A stretch of DNA of 64,000 bases from positions 62,001 through 126,000 of the forward strand of contig JAQYQB010000026.1 of the NCBI GenBank assembly GCA_028726465.1, given 5' to 3'. The first letter of the stretch is position 1, and every line of letters begins with the position of its first letter. The notes under the pieces are model-generated. The model searched no databases, had not been told where the DNA came from, and saw only the letters and a program-made list of their open reading frames with translations. Shown here piece by piece: positions 8,560 through 17,674 of this stretch. A program made the position numbers and the translations under genes. The stretch comes from Mycobacteriaceae bacterium. Its GTDB lineage: Bacteria > Actinomycetota > Actinomycetes > Mycobacteriales > Mycobacteriaceae.

Positions 8560-9842
8560 GTCCGGATGGAAAAATCGATGAGCCGGGTCAGCGCCCAGTC
8601 CGGGTCCGTGAACAGCCGGGCCAGGACCAGGCCGGCACCAATGGAGGCGACCACCATCATGCTGGTGGCCAGGTTAGCCAGGGCCTGCTCCATCTGCCCC
8701 TCGTTGAGGTAGTAGACTGCCCGGAACATGGTCACCCCGGGGATCATGATGACCGCGGCCGGCACCGTCGTGGTAATCCGCGGCAGCCGCGCCTTCCGGG
8801 AGGCCAGCGCGCCCAGCAGGCCGATGACCAGCCCGCCGCAAAACGCCGCGAAATACCCGGTGGTGCCCAGGTGCAGCAGCAGAAGGCGCGCCGCGTTCGC
8901 CACGGTGCCCACCATCGCGGCCACCAGGATCATCCGGCGGGAGGAATTAAACAGGAAGGCGAAACCGGCGATGCCGAAGAAGCTGGCCAGGACCGCCATG
9001 GTGTACCAGGTGGCATCGGTAGCCGGCACCGGCGGGGCCGGGTTCAAGTCAGTCAGCCAGCTGACCATGGCCACGGTGAAGGTGGCGGCGAAAATGACGG
9101 TGAAGGCATAAGCCAGGCGCACCATGCCGGCATCAAAGTCGAAGCGCGCGATATCGATCAGGGCGGAGAACAACGGGAAACCCGGGATCAAAAAGAGCAC
9201 CGCCGCCACGTAGCCGGAGGAAAAATCCCCTGGGTCGGCCAGCCCGAGCGCCCCGACGAGCTCGGTCACGAGGAAGAAGACCAGGCTGGCCGTCGCCCCG
9301 CCGGCCACGATGCCGCCGATCTGGTGGACGTGGTTGCTCAGCACGAAATGGCGCACGAATTGCCCGCTAAAAGCGGCCAGGGCGACGATGCCCACCGCCG
9401 CCAGCGGAAAGAAATTCAGCAGCGCGAAGGCCGCGCACGCCACGGCCGCCGCAGCCGAGAGCACCCAGCCGTTCCAGCGCTTGCGCACGTTGTGCTCGAT
9501 CCGGTCGAGCTTTTCCGCCAGCTCCTCGGCGGTTATCCCGAAGTGCAGGTGGTGCCGCGTCAGATCCTCTAGCGCCTCAATGCGGGAGGCGTCCACCGCC
9601 GGCGAATGCTGCCGGGAAATGACCGTGCGGAAAAGCTCGCCGCGGTGGAAGGTACAGGTAATCTGCGTGAGCCCGACCGTCGCGTCCAGCCGGTCGAAGC
9701 CCAGGGCCCGCGCCGCGCGTTTCATCCCGCGCAGGACACGGTAGCCCGACGTGCCCGCCCCCATGAGCAACATTCCCAGGCGCAAGACCACGTCGGCCTC
9801 TACGCCCATGCGGCGGTGCTTTTCGTATGGCGGCGGGGTCAC
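8556..9842 (-). CDS. ThrE-family threonine/serine exporter
   Basis: 428-residue membrane protein of the ThrE family, which exports threonine and serine by proton motive force in C. glutamicum. An N-terminal soluble part (about 1-120, with the conserved GxxGYRVLR-like region) precedes about ten membrane helices. The second half has the IPGVTMFRAVYYL segment typical of the family. Chosen start GTG 9842 lies one base after the stop of the DUF4236 gene, implying coupling; ATG at 9809 (MGVEADV) is an alternative. Substrate is inferred from the family only. Confidence 0.85.
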   Translation of the reverse strand: MTPPPYEKHRRMGVEADVVLRLGMLLMGAGTSGYRVLRGMKRAARALGFDRLDATVGLTQITCTFHRGELFRTVISRQHSPAVDASRIEALEDLTRHHLHFGITAEELAEKLDRIEHNVRKRWNGWVLSAAAAVACAAFALLNFFPLAAVGIVALAAFSGQFVRHFVLSNHVHQIGGIVAGGATASLVFFLVTELVGALGLADPGDFSSGYVAAVLFLIPGFPLFSALIDIARFDFDAGMVRLAYAFTVIFAATFTVAMVSWLTDLNPAPPVPATDATWYTMAVLASFFGIAGFAFLFNSSRRMILVAAMVGTVANAARLLLLHLGTTGYFAAFCGGLVIGLLGALASRKARLPRITTTVPAAVIMIPGVTMFRAVYYLNEGQMEQALANLATSMMVVASIGAGLVLARLFTDPDWALTRLIDFSIRT

Positions 9843-9843
9843 T

Positions 9844-10014
9844 TTAGCGCCAGCGTCCCCGCCAGTTGAGCCCGCCGGGCAGGTTCACCCAGAACCCGCC
9901 GCGGGAGTTGAAGGTCACCGGACCAATCTTGGTCGAGGCCGAGGCCCCGCGGCCGGAAAAGTTAATCCAGCTGTTCTTGCCGGTCTTCTTACGTGAGCGG
10001 TATTGCAATCCCAT
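9844..10014 (-). CDS. DUF4236-like microprotein
   Basis: 56-residue basic protein, from MGLQYRSRKKTGKNSW to LNWRGRWR. The pattern of Arg/Lys start, Asn-Phe-Ser with Gly, repeated GxxSxSxKxG and an ending NLPGGLNW resembles DUF4236, a small family of unknown function. TAGAAT (10027-10022) lies exactly seven bases before the ATG, so the transcript is probably leaderless. One base separates its stop from the exporter start, so this gene probably leads a two-gene operon. Confidence 0.7.
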   Translation of the reverse strand: MGLQYRSRKKTGKNSWINFSGRGASASTKIGPVTFNSRGGFWVNLPGGLNWRGRWR

Positions 10015-10062
10015 GCCAGTGATTCTAACTCACTCTAAGTTACCGGTTTACAGGCACTAGAA

Positions 10063-10088
10063 AAGCAGCCTCCCGCAGGAGGCTGCTT
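10063..10088 (-). terminator. Terminator after clpC
   Basis: Perfect 11-bp stem AAGCAGCCTCC / GGAGGCTGCTT with a four-base loop; on the minus strand it is followed by TTTTC. It ends the clpC transcript. Confidence 0.8.
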
Positions 10089-10106
10089 CATCTCTTTAGC
10101 GGCGTC

Positions 10107-12794
10107 TTACATCGGCTGGCCGGCTCCGGCCGGGCCGTCCTCGTCGCCGTGGTCCTCAGGAGTCTCGGGCGTCTCCGGCAGGGTATCTGCGGTTACCTGC
10201 TCCGGCTCCTCGTTCTCACGGACCTCGTCCTCGTCCAGCTCCTGCTCGAAGGTGCCCTCCGGCAGCGGCTTCGGGCGCGGGCTGAAGGTGAAGGTGGCCT
10301 GCGAGTTGTCCTTGGACTCGCCGTCCCAGTTCTCCACGTCGACGCTGATGATCTCACCCGCGCCGATCTCGCCGAAGAGGATCTTCTCCGAGAGCTGGTC
10401 CTCGATCTCGCGCTGGATGGTGCGGCGCAGCGGGCGCGCACCCAGCACCGGATCGAAACCGCGCTTGGCCAGCAGGCGCTTGGCCTTCTCGGTCAGCTCG
10501 ATGTCCATGTCACGCTCCTGCAGGGACTTGGACACGCGGCCGATGAGCAGGTCGACCATTTCCATGATCTGCTCTTCGTTGAGCTGGTGGAAGACCACGA
10601 CCTCGTCGATACGGTTCAGGAACTCCGGGCGGAAGTGCTTCTTCAGCTCGTCGTTGACCTTGGCCTTCATCCGCTCGTACTGCGCGTCCTGATCCGAGGC
10701 CGCGTCGGCGGTAAAGCCCAGCCCCACGGCCTTGGAGATGTCCTGGGTGCCCAGGTTCGAGGTAAAGATCAGCACGGTGTTCTTGAAGTCCACCACGCGG
10801 CCCTGGCCGTCGGTCAGGCGGCCGTCCTCGAGGACCTGCAGCAAGGTGTTGTAAATCTCCTTGTGGGCCTTTTCGATCTCGTCGAAGAGCACCACGCTGA
10901 ACGGCTTGCGGCGGACCTTCTCCGTGAGCTGGCCGCCCTCCTCGTAGCCGACGTATCCCGGAGGGGCACCGAACAGGCGGGAGGCGGTGAAGCGGTCGTG
11001 GAACTCACTCATGTCGATCTGGATGAGGTCATCATCCGAGCCGAAGAGGAAGTTAGCCAGCGACTTCGACAGCTCCGTCTTACCCACGCCGGACGGGCCG
11101 GCGAAGATGAAGGAACCGGAAGGACGGCGCGGATCCTTCAGGCCCGCCCGCGTACGGCGGATGGCGCGGGAGACGGCCTTGACGGCCTCGTCCTGGCCGA
11201 TGATCCGCTTGTGCAGCTCATCTTCCATGTGCAGCAGTCGCGAGGACTCCTTCTCCGTGAGCTTGAGGACCGGGATGCCGGTCCAGTGCGCCAGCACCTC
11301 GGCGATCTGATCCTCGCCGACCTCGGCGATGTCCTCGAGCTCACCATTGCGCCACTGCTTTTCCTTCTCGGCGCGCTCCTCGCCCAGCTGGCGCTCCTTG
11401 TCGCGCAGGCCGGCGGCCTTCTCGAAGTCCTGGGCGTCGATGGCCGCTTCCTTCTCCTGGCGGACCTCGGCGATCCGGTCGTCGACCTCGCGGACAGAGT
11501 CCGGGGCGGTCATGCGCTTGATGCGCATGCGGGCGCCGGCCTCGTCCAGCAGGTCCACGGCCTTATCCGGCAGGAAGCGGTCGTTGATGTAGCGATCCGA
11601 CAGGGAGGCAGCCGCCTTCAGGGCGTCGTCGGTGTAGGACACACGGTGGTGCGCCTCGTACTTGTCGCGCAGGCCCTTGAGGATCTTGATGGTGTCCTCC
11701 AGCGAGGGCTCTTCCACCTTCACCGGCTGGAAGCGGCGCTCCAGCGCGGCGTCCTTCTCGATGTGCTTGCGGTATTCCTCCAGCGTGGTCGCGCCGATGG
11801 TCTGCAGCTCGCCGCGGGCCAGCTTCGGCTTGAGCAGGGAGGCGGCATCGATAGCACCCTCGGCGGCACCGGCACCAACCAGGGTGTGGATCTCATCGAT
11901 GAACAGGATGATGTCGCCGCGCTGGTTAATCTCCTTGAGCACCTTCTTCAGGCGCTCCTCGAAGTCACCGCGGTAGCGGGAACCAGCGATCAGCGAACCC
12001 AGGTCCAGGGAGTAGACCTGCTTGTCCTTCAGGGTCTCCGGGACCTTGCCGTTAACGATGTCCAGGGCCAGGCCCTCGACGACGGCGGTCTTACCGACGC
12101 CGGGCTCACCGATGAGCACCGGGTTGTTCTTGGTGCGGCGCGAGAGCACCTGCATGATGCGCTCGACCTCGGACTCGCGGCCGACGACCGGGTCCAGCTT
12201 GCCGTCCTTGGCGGCCTGGGTCAGGTTGCGGCCGAACTGGTCCAGCACCAGGGAATTAGAGCGTTCCCCGGAGTTGCCCTGGGAACCGCGCCCGCCGGCA
12301 CCGGCGCCCACGGGGCCGCCGCCCTTGTTGCTGTTGTCGTTTTCCTGGTTGTTGCCCTCGTAACCGGACAGCAACTGAATAACCTGCTGACGCACGCGCG
12401 GCAGGTCTGCACCCAGCTTGGTCAGCACCTGCGCGGCGACGCCGTCGCCTTCGCGGATAAGGCCCAGCAGCAGGAACTCCGTGCCGATGTACTTGTGGCC
12501 CATCTGCAGGCCCTCACGCAGGGACAGCTCCAGGACCTTCTTCGCGCGCGGGGTAAACGGGATGTGCCCAGTGTGCGGCTGGGTTCCCTGGCCGATGATC
12601 TCCTCGACCTCGCGGCGCACGTCCTCCAGGGAAATCCCCATGGACTCCAGCGCCTTGGCGGCTACGCCTTCACCCTCGTGGATAAGGCCCAAAAGGATGT
12701 GCTCGGTGCCGATATAGTTGTGGTTGAGCATGCGTGCCTCTTCCTGCGCCAAGACAATGACGCGGCGGGCACGGTCAGTAAACCTTTCGAACAT
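10107..12794 (-). CDS. clpC: ATP-dependent Clp protease ATP-binding subunit ClpC
   Basis: AAA+ unfoldase that feeds proteins to ClpP. 895 residues: two N-terminal Clp-N repeats (1-145), a Gly/Asn-rich linker, first AAA domain ([13 protein letters not shown]), UVR/M-domain coiled coil with the [12 protein letters not shown] segment, second AAA domain ([12 protein letters not shown]) and an acidic C-terminal tail rich in Glu and Pro. Essential in mycobacteria. In C. glutamicum ClgR controls clpC; I could not find a convincing ClgR site upstream here. Confidence 0.97.
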   Translation of the reverse strand: MFERFTDRARRVIVLAQEEARMLNHNYIGTEHILLGLIHEGEGVAAKALESMGISLEDVRREVEEIIGQGTQPHTGHIPFTPRAKKVLELSLREGLQMGHKYIGTEFLLLGLIREGDGVAAQVLTKLGADLPRVRQQVIQLLSGYEGNNQENDNSNKGGGPVGAGAGGRGSQGNSGERSNSLVLDQFGRNLTQAAKDGKLDPVVGRESEVERIMQVLSRRTKNNPVLIGEPGVGKTAVVEGLALDIVNGKVPETLKDKQVYSLDLGSLIAGSRYRGDFEERLKKVLKEINQRGDIILFIDEIHTLVGAGAAEGAIDAASLLKPKLARGELQTIGATTLEEYRKHIEKDAALERRFQPVKVEEPSLEDTIKILKGLRDKYEAHHRVSYTDDALKAAASLSDRYINDRFLPDKAVDLLDEAGARMRIKRMTAPDSVREVDDRIAEVRQEKEAAIDAQDFEKAAGLRDKERQLGEERAEKEKQWRNGELEDIAEVGEDQIAEVLAHWTGIPVLKLTEKESSRLLHMEDELHKRIIGQDEAVKAVSRAIRRTRAGLKDPRRPSGSFIFAGPSGVGKTELSKSLANFLFGSDDDLIQIDMSEFHDRFTASRLFGAPPGYVGYEEGGQLTEKVRRKPFSVVLFDEIEKAHKEIYNTLLQVLEDGRLTDGQGRVVDFKNTVLIFTSNLGTQDISKAVGLGFTADAASDQDAQYERMKAKVNDELKKHFRPEFLNRIDEVVVFHQLNEEQIMEMVDLLIGRVSKSLQERDMDIELTEKAKRLLAKRGFDPVLGARPLRRTIQREIEDQLSEKILFGEIGAGEIISVDVENWDGESKDNSQATFTFSPRPKPLPEGTFEQELDEDEVRENEEPEQVTADTLPETPETPEDHGDEDGPAGAGQPM

Positions 12795-12991
12795 CTGCTA
12801 TCTACCCCTTGTGGTTTTTCCTAAATTCTCTATCCACTCTAACGCGCTTTCCCCAGCCTCCATTCTCACTTTCTGCGCCAAGGTAGTAAATCAGCCGCTT
12901 TTAGCAGGTCATGAACCTGTACGCCGGTAGCGAACAGGCGAATTTAGCGGGGTGAATTACCCCGCACTAGGCTTTAGGGAAAAGTCCAATT
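12795..12991. promoter_or_regulatory. clpC-crtB divergent intergenic region with inverted repeats
   Basis: 197 bases between divergent starts. It holds a perfect 7-bp inverted repeat GCGGGGT-GAATT-ACCCCGC (12947-12965) just before a likely crtB -10 (TAGGCT, 12968-12973), so placed like a crtB operator. A second short dyad, CAGGT-CATGA-ACCTG (12905-12919), lies further up. No -10 for clpC could be fixed with confidence. Confidence 0.45.
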
Positions 12992-13855
12992 ATGAAAGGC
13001 TTCGTGAACATTTCCCACCGCTCGGCGCTCCGGCACTACCACGCCGCCGCGGGCCAATCCGCGGGTCGCATTATCAATTACTATTCCACCAGTTTCTCGT
13101 GGAGTACCCGGCTTTTCCCCGCTGCGATCCGGCGCGATATCCAGGCCCTGTACGCGGTGGTACGCATTGCGGACGAGATCGTCGACGGCGCGGCCGCGGA
13201 GGCCAAGACCGCCGACATCCGCGCCCTGCTGGACGGCTACGAGGAGCAGGTCGTCCACGCTGCCGATGCCGCCTTCCACACCGATCCGGTCCTCCACGCG
13301 TGGGCGAACGCGCAGCGCCGCTGCCAGTTCTCCGAAGACCACATCCGCGCGTTCTTCGCCTCCATGCGCAGGGACTTGGACCCCTCCCCGCATGACGCGG
13401 CGAGCCTCCAGCGCTACATCCACGGCTCGGCGGAGGTCATCGGCCTGATGTGCCTGGATATCTTCCTGGTCGGGCGCCACCCCGCCGAAGAAGACCGGGC
13501 CACCATGGCAGACGGGGCAAAGGCCCTCGGGGCGGCCTTCCAGAAGGTCAACTTCCTCCGAGACCTCGCCGAGGACACCGACTGCCTGGGGCGGGGTTAC
13601 CTCCCGGAGCTGGATGCCTCCACCAAGCGCCGGTGGTGCGCGGAGATCCGCGACGAGCTCGCCCGCGCGCGCCGCGCCGCCCACCTCCTGCCGCCCGGCG
13701 CACGTAGGGGAGTCCTCGCCGCGACGGGCCTGTTTACGGACCTAAACGAGCGCATCGACAGCGCCAGCGTCGACGAGCTGTACGCGCGCCGGATCCGGGT
13801 GCCCGCGCCCCGTAAGGCCCAGATCCTGGCCGGCAGCCTCTGGAGGAATGCATGA
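12992..13855 (+). CDS. crtB: Phytoene synthase family protein
   Basis: Head-to-head prenyl transferase condensing two geranylgeranyl diphosphates to phytoene. 287 residues with both Asp-rich metal motifs: ADEIVD near residue 60 and NFLRDLAED near 190. The start YYSTSFSWSTRLFP is typical of CrtB. ATG 12992 is used; GTG 13004 with AAAGG in front is possible. It overlaps crtI by ATGA. No crtE, crtEb or crtY gene is adjacent, unlike the decaprenoxanthin cluster of C. glutamicum. Confidence 0.9.
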   Translation: MKGFVNISHRSALRHYHAAAGQSAGRIINYYSTSFSWSTRLFPAAIRRDIQALYAVVRIADEIVDGAAAEAKTADIRALLDGYEEQVVHAADAAFHTDPVLHAWANAQRRCQFSEDHIRAFFASMRRDLDPSPHDAASLQRYIHGSAEVIGLMCLDIFLVGRHPAEEDRATMADGAKALGAAFQKVNFLRDLAEDTDCLGRGYLPELDASTKRRWCAEIRDELARARRAAHLLPPGARRGVLAATGLFTDLNERIDSASVDELYARRIRVPAPRKAQILAGSLWRNA

Positions 13856-15345
13856 GTACCTGCGTTGTTATCGGCGCGGGCGTGGCCGGCCTGGCCACCG
13901 CCTGCCTCCTGCAGGACGAAGGCTACGAGGTCACCGTGGTCGATCGCCTCGCCGAGCCGGGCGGCCGAGCGGGAAGATTCACCGACTCCGGTTTCCAGTG
14001 GGACACCGGTCCGTCCTGGTACCTGATGCCCGAGGCCTTCGAGCGTTTCTTCGGCCGGCTGGGGCACCGCACCAGTGATTTCTTCGAGCTCACCGAACTG
14101 AGCCCCGCCTACCGGATTTTCAACGAAGCCGGCCACGCCGCGGACATCGACGGCACCGTGGTCGAATTTTTCGACCAACGCACGCCCGGGCAGGGCGCTC
14201 GCCTAGGCGACTACCTCGCCACCGCCAGCGATACCTACCGGATGGCGCTCAAGCACTTCCTCTACACCACCTTCAGCCACCCCTCGCAGCTCCTGCACCC
14301 CGATATCCTGCGACGCCTGCCGCGCCTGGCGAAGCTCCTGGGCCAGTCCCTACAAAGCTACGTCGGCTCGCGTTTTAGCGATCCCCTGCTGCGCCAGGTC
14401 CTGACCTACCCGGCGGTCTTCCTGTCGACGGAGCCGGCCGCCGCCCCAGCGCTGTATTCCCTGATGAGCCACGCGGATCTCACCCAGGGCGTGCGCTACC
14501 CGCAGGGCGGCTTCGCCGCGGTCATCGACGCGCTTTTGGACCTCGCCACCGACCTGGGCGTGCACTTCCAGTGGGAGACCGAGGCCACCGCGATCGTCAC
14601 GCACGGCAAGCAGGCGACCGAAGTGACCACCAACCGCGGCACGCTGCCGGCGGACCTAGTGGTCTCCGCTGCGGATCTCCACCACACGGAGACCCGCCTG
14701 GTGCCCGCCCACCAGCGGACCTTCTCCGATAAGTTCTTCGACCGTCGCGATCCGGGGCTGTCCGCGGTGCTGGTGTTGACTGGCGTGCGCGGTCCGCTGC
14801 CCGAACTTGCCCACCACAATTTATTATTCAGCCGCGACTGGGACCCCGATTTCGACGCTGTCTTCCGAAAAGGTGGCGCCTCGAATTCCATCTACGTTTG
14901 CAAGACCTCGGCTAGCGATACCTCCGTGGCCCCGGAAGGGTGCGAGAACCTCTTCATCCTGGTGCCCGCTGCCGCCGATGCCGCCCTCGGCCAGGGCAGC
15001 GCCTACGGGGAGGAATCGGCGACGGTCGCCGGCATCGCTAGCCGGGCGCTCGACCAGCTGGCCGAGTGGGCAAACGTCCCGGATCTGCGCGACCGCGTCT
15101 TCGTCCAGCACACCATCGGCCCCGCCGACTTTGCCGACCGCTACCATTCGCTGTCCGGCGGGGCCATCGGGCCCGCGCACACCTTGTTCCAGTCCGCGTT
15201 CTTCCGCGGGCGTATCCAATCGAAAAAGATTGACAACCTGTTTTATGCCGGGGCCACGACCGTTCCCGGAGTGGGGGTACCAATGTGCCTCATTTCTGCC
15301 GAAAATGTACTGACAGCCGTGAAGGAATTTAAACTAAAGGTGTAG
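13852..15345 (+). CDS. crtI: Phytoene desaturase
   Basis: FAD enzyme that introduces double bases into phytoene, normally yielding lycopene. 497 residues: N-terminal dinucleotide fold VVIGAGVAGLATACLL with GGRAGRF, and the bacterial-type C-terminal signature YAGATTVPGVGVPMCLISA. It starts within the crtB stop (ATGA), so the two are coupled. The product of the pair is probably lycopene or a precursor unless cyclases or elongases are encoded elsewhere. Confidence 0.93.
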   Translation: MSTCVVIGAGVAGLATACLLQDEGYEVTVVDRLAEPGGRAGRFTDSGFQWDTGPSWYLMPEAFERFFGRLGHRTSDFFELTELSPAYRIFNEAGHAADIDGTVVEFFDQRTPGQGARLGDYLATASDTYRMALKHFLYTTFSHPSQLLHPDILRRLPRLAKLLGQSLQSYVGSRFSDPLLRQVLTYPAVFLSTEPAAAPALYSLMSHADLTQGVRYPQGGFAAVIDALLDLATDLGVHFQWETEATAIVTHGKQATEVTTNRGTLPADLVVSAADLHHTETRLVPAHQRTFSDKFFDRRDPGLSAVLVLTGVRGPLPELAHHNLLFSRDWDPDFDAVFRKGGASNSIYVCKTSASDTSVAPEGCENLFILVPAAADAALGQGSAYGEESATVAGIASRALDQLAEWANVPDLRDRVFVQHTIGPADFADRYHSLSGGAIGPAHTLFQSAFFRGRIQSKKIDNLFYAGATTVPGVGVPMCLISAENVLTAVKEFKLKV

Positions 15346-15378
15346 GCCCTATCTCTCTCTCGAAGAGGAAACCTCACC

Positions 15379-15881
15379 ATGCCACGGTTCAACTTCAATA
15401 TTCAGCAGATCATCTCCGCTGTACTGTCCCTGCTCACCATTCTGGGGATCATCATCGGCGGCATCTCCTCCGGCAGCTCGATTCCTGCCGCGCCGCCGGC
15501 CGCAACGTCCTCGGCCAGCCAGCAGGCCGTCCTCGACGCGACCAACGACTTCCGCGCCCAGAACGGCCTCGCCCCGGTCAAGGCCAACGCCGCGCTCAAC
15601 GACTTGGCCCAGGACTGGGCCGAGACCATCGCTCGCACCGGCGAGTTCAAGCACCGAGCCAACTACTGGGAGCACTACCCGGCGAATATGCGCCCGGGTG
15701 GCGAAAATATCGCCCAGGGCAACCGCGGTGACTCCGGCCGCGTCTTCGTCAACCGCTGGGCCAACTCCCCCCGGGGCACCGCAAGAACATGTTGGATCCG
15801 GAAGCTAAGTCCCTCGGCGTGGGCGTAGCCCAGGCTGCCGACGGCAGGCTCTACGTCGTCCAGAACTTCGGCCACGACTAG
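15379..15881 (+). pseudogene. CAP-domain (SCP/PR1-like) exported protein, frameshifted
   Basis: The frame opens at ATG 15379 with a membrane anchor (about 9-29) and a CAP domain (TNDFRAQNGLAPVKAN, FKHRANYWEHYP, GGENIAQG). It shifts in a C6G4 run at 15767-15776: the expected GHRKNMLDPEAKSLGVGVA ending continues in another frame from 15777 to TAG 15881. Read as it stands, the protein ends at 15828 after about 20 unrelated residues. Either one missing C or two extra bases explains the shift. It could be a real loss, a switchable tract or a sequencing error. CAP proteins are secreted; their role in bacteria is mostly unknown. Confidence 0.8.
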
Positions 15882-15886
15882 AACCT

Positions 15887-15930
15887 AAAAAGCAGACCAG
15901 AGAGCGGATTCACTCTCTGGTCTGCTTTTT
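15887..15930. terminator. Bidirectional terminator between CAP gene and lysS
   Basis: Perfect 18-bp stem (AAAAAGCAGACCAGAGAG and its complement) around an eight-base loop, with T runs on both strands. It serves the two converging genes. Confidence 0.9.
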
Positions 15931-15940
15931 CTTGCCCTTT

Positions 15941-17512
15941 TTAGCTCTGCTCAGGCTTAACGATGGGGAATAGCACCGTCTCGCGAATGCCCAGGCCGGT
16001 CAGGGCCATCAGCAGGCGGTCGATGCCCATGCCGGTGCCGGCTGTCGGCGGCATGCCCTGCTCCATCGCGGCGAGGAAGTCCTCGTCCAGGACCATGGCC
16101 TCCTCGTCGCCGCCGGCGGCCAGGCGGGCCTGATCTTCGAAGCGCTCGCGCTGGATGACTGGGTCGATGAGCTCGGAGTAGCCGGTGGCCAGCTCGAAGC
16201 CGCGCACGTAGAGGTCCCACTTCTCGGTAACCCCGGGCTGGGTGCGGTGCGAACGGGTCAGCGGGGAGGTCTCCACCGGGAAGTTCTTGACGAAGATCGG
16301 GCCCTCGAGCTGGTCCTCGCAGAGCACCTCCCAGATTTCCTCCACCAGCTTGCCGTGGCCCCAGCCGGTGCCGACCTCGAGGCCGATGACGTCGGCGATG
16401 CCCTTGAGCTCCTCCACGGAGGAGTCGATGGTCACCTCCGGCTGGCCCGGGAACTTGCGCGCCAGCGCCTCGTTCAGCGAGGGGTACATCTCAATCTCCG
16501 GCCATTCCTCGCCGCCGAAGTCGTACTCGGTGCCATCGGCCAGGGTGACCTTCTGCGAGCCGAAGACCTCCTGGGCCACCGCCTGGATGGACTCCCGGGT
16601 GGTGCGGGCGCAGTCGTTGTAGTCACCCCAGGCCGCGTAGGTCTCGAGCATGGCGAACTCCGGCGAGTGAGACTTGTCGATGCCCTCGTTGCGGAAGTTG
16701 CGGTTAATCTCAAAGACGCGATCGATGCCGCCGACCACCGCGCGCTTCAGGAACAGCTCGGGGGCGATGCGCAGGTAGAGGTCGATGTCCAGCGCGTTGG
16801 AGTGGGTCACGAACGGGCGAGCTGCCGCGCCGCCGTGCAAGGTCTGCAACATCGGGGTCTCGATCTCGTTGAAGCCCTGGGACTCCAGGTAGTTGCGCAG
16901 GGCGCGCACGACCTTGATGCGGATCATGGCATTGTCGCGCGCTTCCTTGCGCACGATGAGGTCGTTGTAGCGCTGGCGCACGCGGGTGTCCTCAGCCATG
17001 TCGGCAAACGAGACCGGCAGCGGGCGCAGGGACTTCGAGGCCATGGTCCACTCGGTGGCCATCACGGACAGCTCGCCGCGGCGAGAAGAGATGACCCGGC
17101 CGGTCACGGAGATGAAATCGCCCAAGTCGACGTCCTGCTTCCAGGCATCGAGGCGCTCCTTGCCGACCTCGGCCTGGGAGAGCATGGCCTGCACCTGGGT
17201 GCCGTCGCCGTCCTGCAGCGTGGCGAAGCACAGCTTGCCGGTGTTGCGCATAAAGATAAGGCGCCCGGCGATGGAGACGACGTCCTCGGTCTCCTCCCCT
17301 ACCGCCAGGTAGGTTACGCCTTCTTCCGAACCGGCGGCCTCGTCCTCGGCCAGCACGCGGTACTTGGCGCGCAGGTCGGCCAGGGAGGTGGTTCGGGCTA
17401 CCGACACCGGGTAAGCCTCGGTGCCGTCAGCGAGCAGGCGGGCGCGCTTGTCGCGGCGGATCCGTAGCTGCTCCGGGATGTCTGGGGTCTCATTCTTCTT
17501 TTGCTCGCTCAC
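15941..17512 (-). CDS. lysS: Lysyl-tRNA synthetase, class II
   Basis: Charges tRNA-Lys. About 523 residues: N-terminal OB-fold anticodon domain ([24 protein letters not shown]) and class II core with motif 2 ([14 protein letters not shown]) and motif 3 ([15 protein letters not shown]). The start is set at GTG 17512 ([11 protein letters not shown]): TATTCT (17525-17520) lies exactly seven bases upstream, which fits a leaderless transcript and argues against longer frames. Follows clpC in mycobacteria; here crtBI and the CAP gene intervene. Confidence 0.95.
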   Translation of the reverse strand: MSEQKKNETPDIPEQLRIRRDKRARLLADGTEAYPVSVARTTSLADLRAKYRVLAEDEAAGSEEGVTYLAVGEETEDVVSIAGRLIFMRNTGKLCFATLQDGDGTQVQAMLSQAEVGKERLDAWKQDVDLGDFISVTGRVISSRRGELSVMATEWTMASKSLRPLPVSFADMAEDTRVRQRYNDLIVRKEARDNAMIRIKVVRALRNYLESQGFNEIETPMLQTLHGGAAARPFVTHSNALDIDLYLRIAPELFLKRAVVGGIDRVFEINRNFRNEGIDKSHSPEFAMLETYAAWGDYNDCARTTRESIQAVAQEVFGSQKVTLADGTEYDFGGEEWPEIEMYPSLNEALARKFPGQPEVTIDSSVEELKGIADVIGLEVGTGWGHGKLVEEIWEVLCEDQLEGPIFVKNFPVETSPLTRSHRTQPGVTEKWDLYVRGFELATGYSELIDPVIQRERFEDQARLAAGGDEEAMVLDEDFLAAMEQGMPPTAGTGMGIDRLLMALTGLGIRETVLFPIVKPEQS

Positions 17513-17648
17513 GCCCAACAGAATACCGCATGCCATCTGCGGCGGTGTTAACCCGTACTTCATGAAAACGTCGTCCGATATCAATCTGAATCTAAATATC
17601 CAGTTACTTCACCGAACTAAGTTCTAGGCGCAACTTTCCATGACTTTC

Positions 17649-17654
17649 TATAAT
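17649..17654 (+). promoter_or_regulatory. -10 box of phoX
   Basis: Perfect TATAAT, 20 bases before the phoX ATG, leaving a leader of about 13 bases that includes TGGAG as ribosome site. I found no clear PhoR-box repeats upstream. Confidence 0.6.
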
Positions 17655-17674
17655 CGATTTTGGAGCATTCACCC

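Noticed and set aside
10149..12824. Very long plus-strand open frame (about 890 codons) opposite clpC
   Set aside because: It is the antisense shadow of a complete ClpC. High third-position GC keeps the opposite frame open; its translation is rich in Leu, Ala, Arg and Gly with no domain.
12921..12945. Possible ClgR operator upstream of clpC (GCGAACAGGCGAA)
   Set aside because: It is a partial direct repeat rather than the CGC-N5-GCG dyad described for ClgR in C. glutamicum. Too weak to list.
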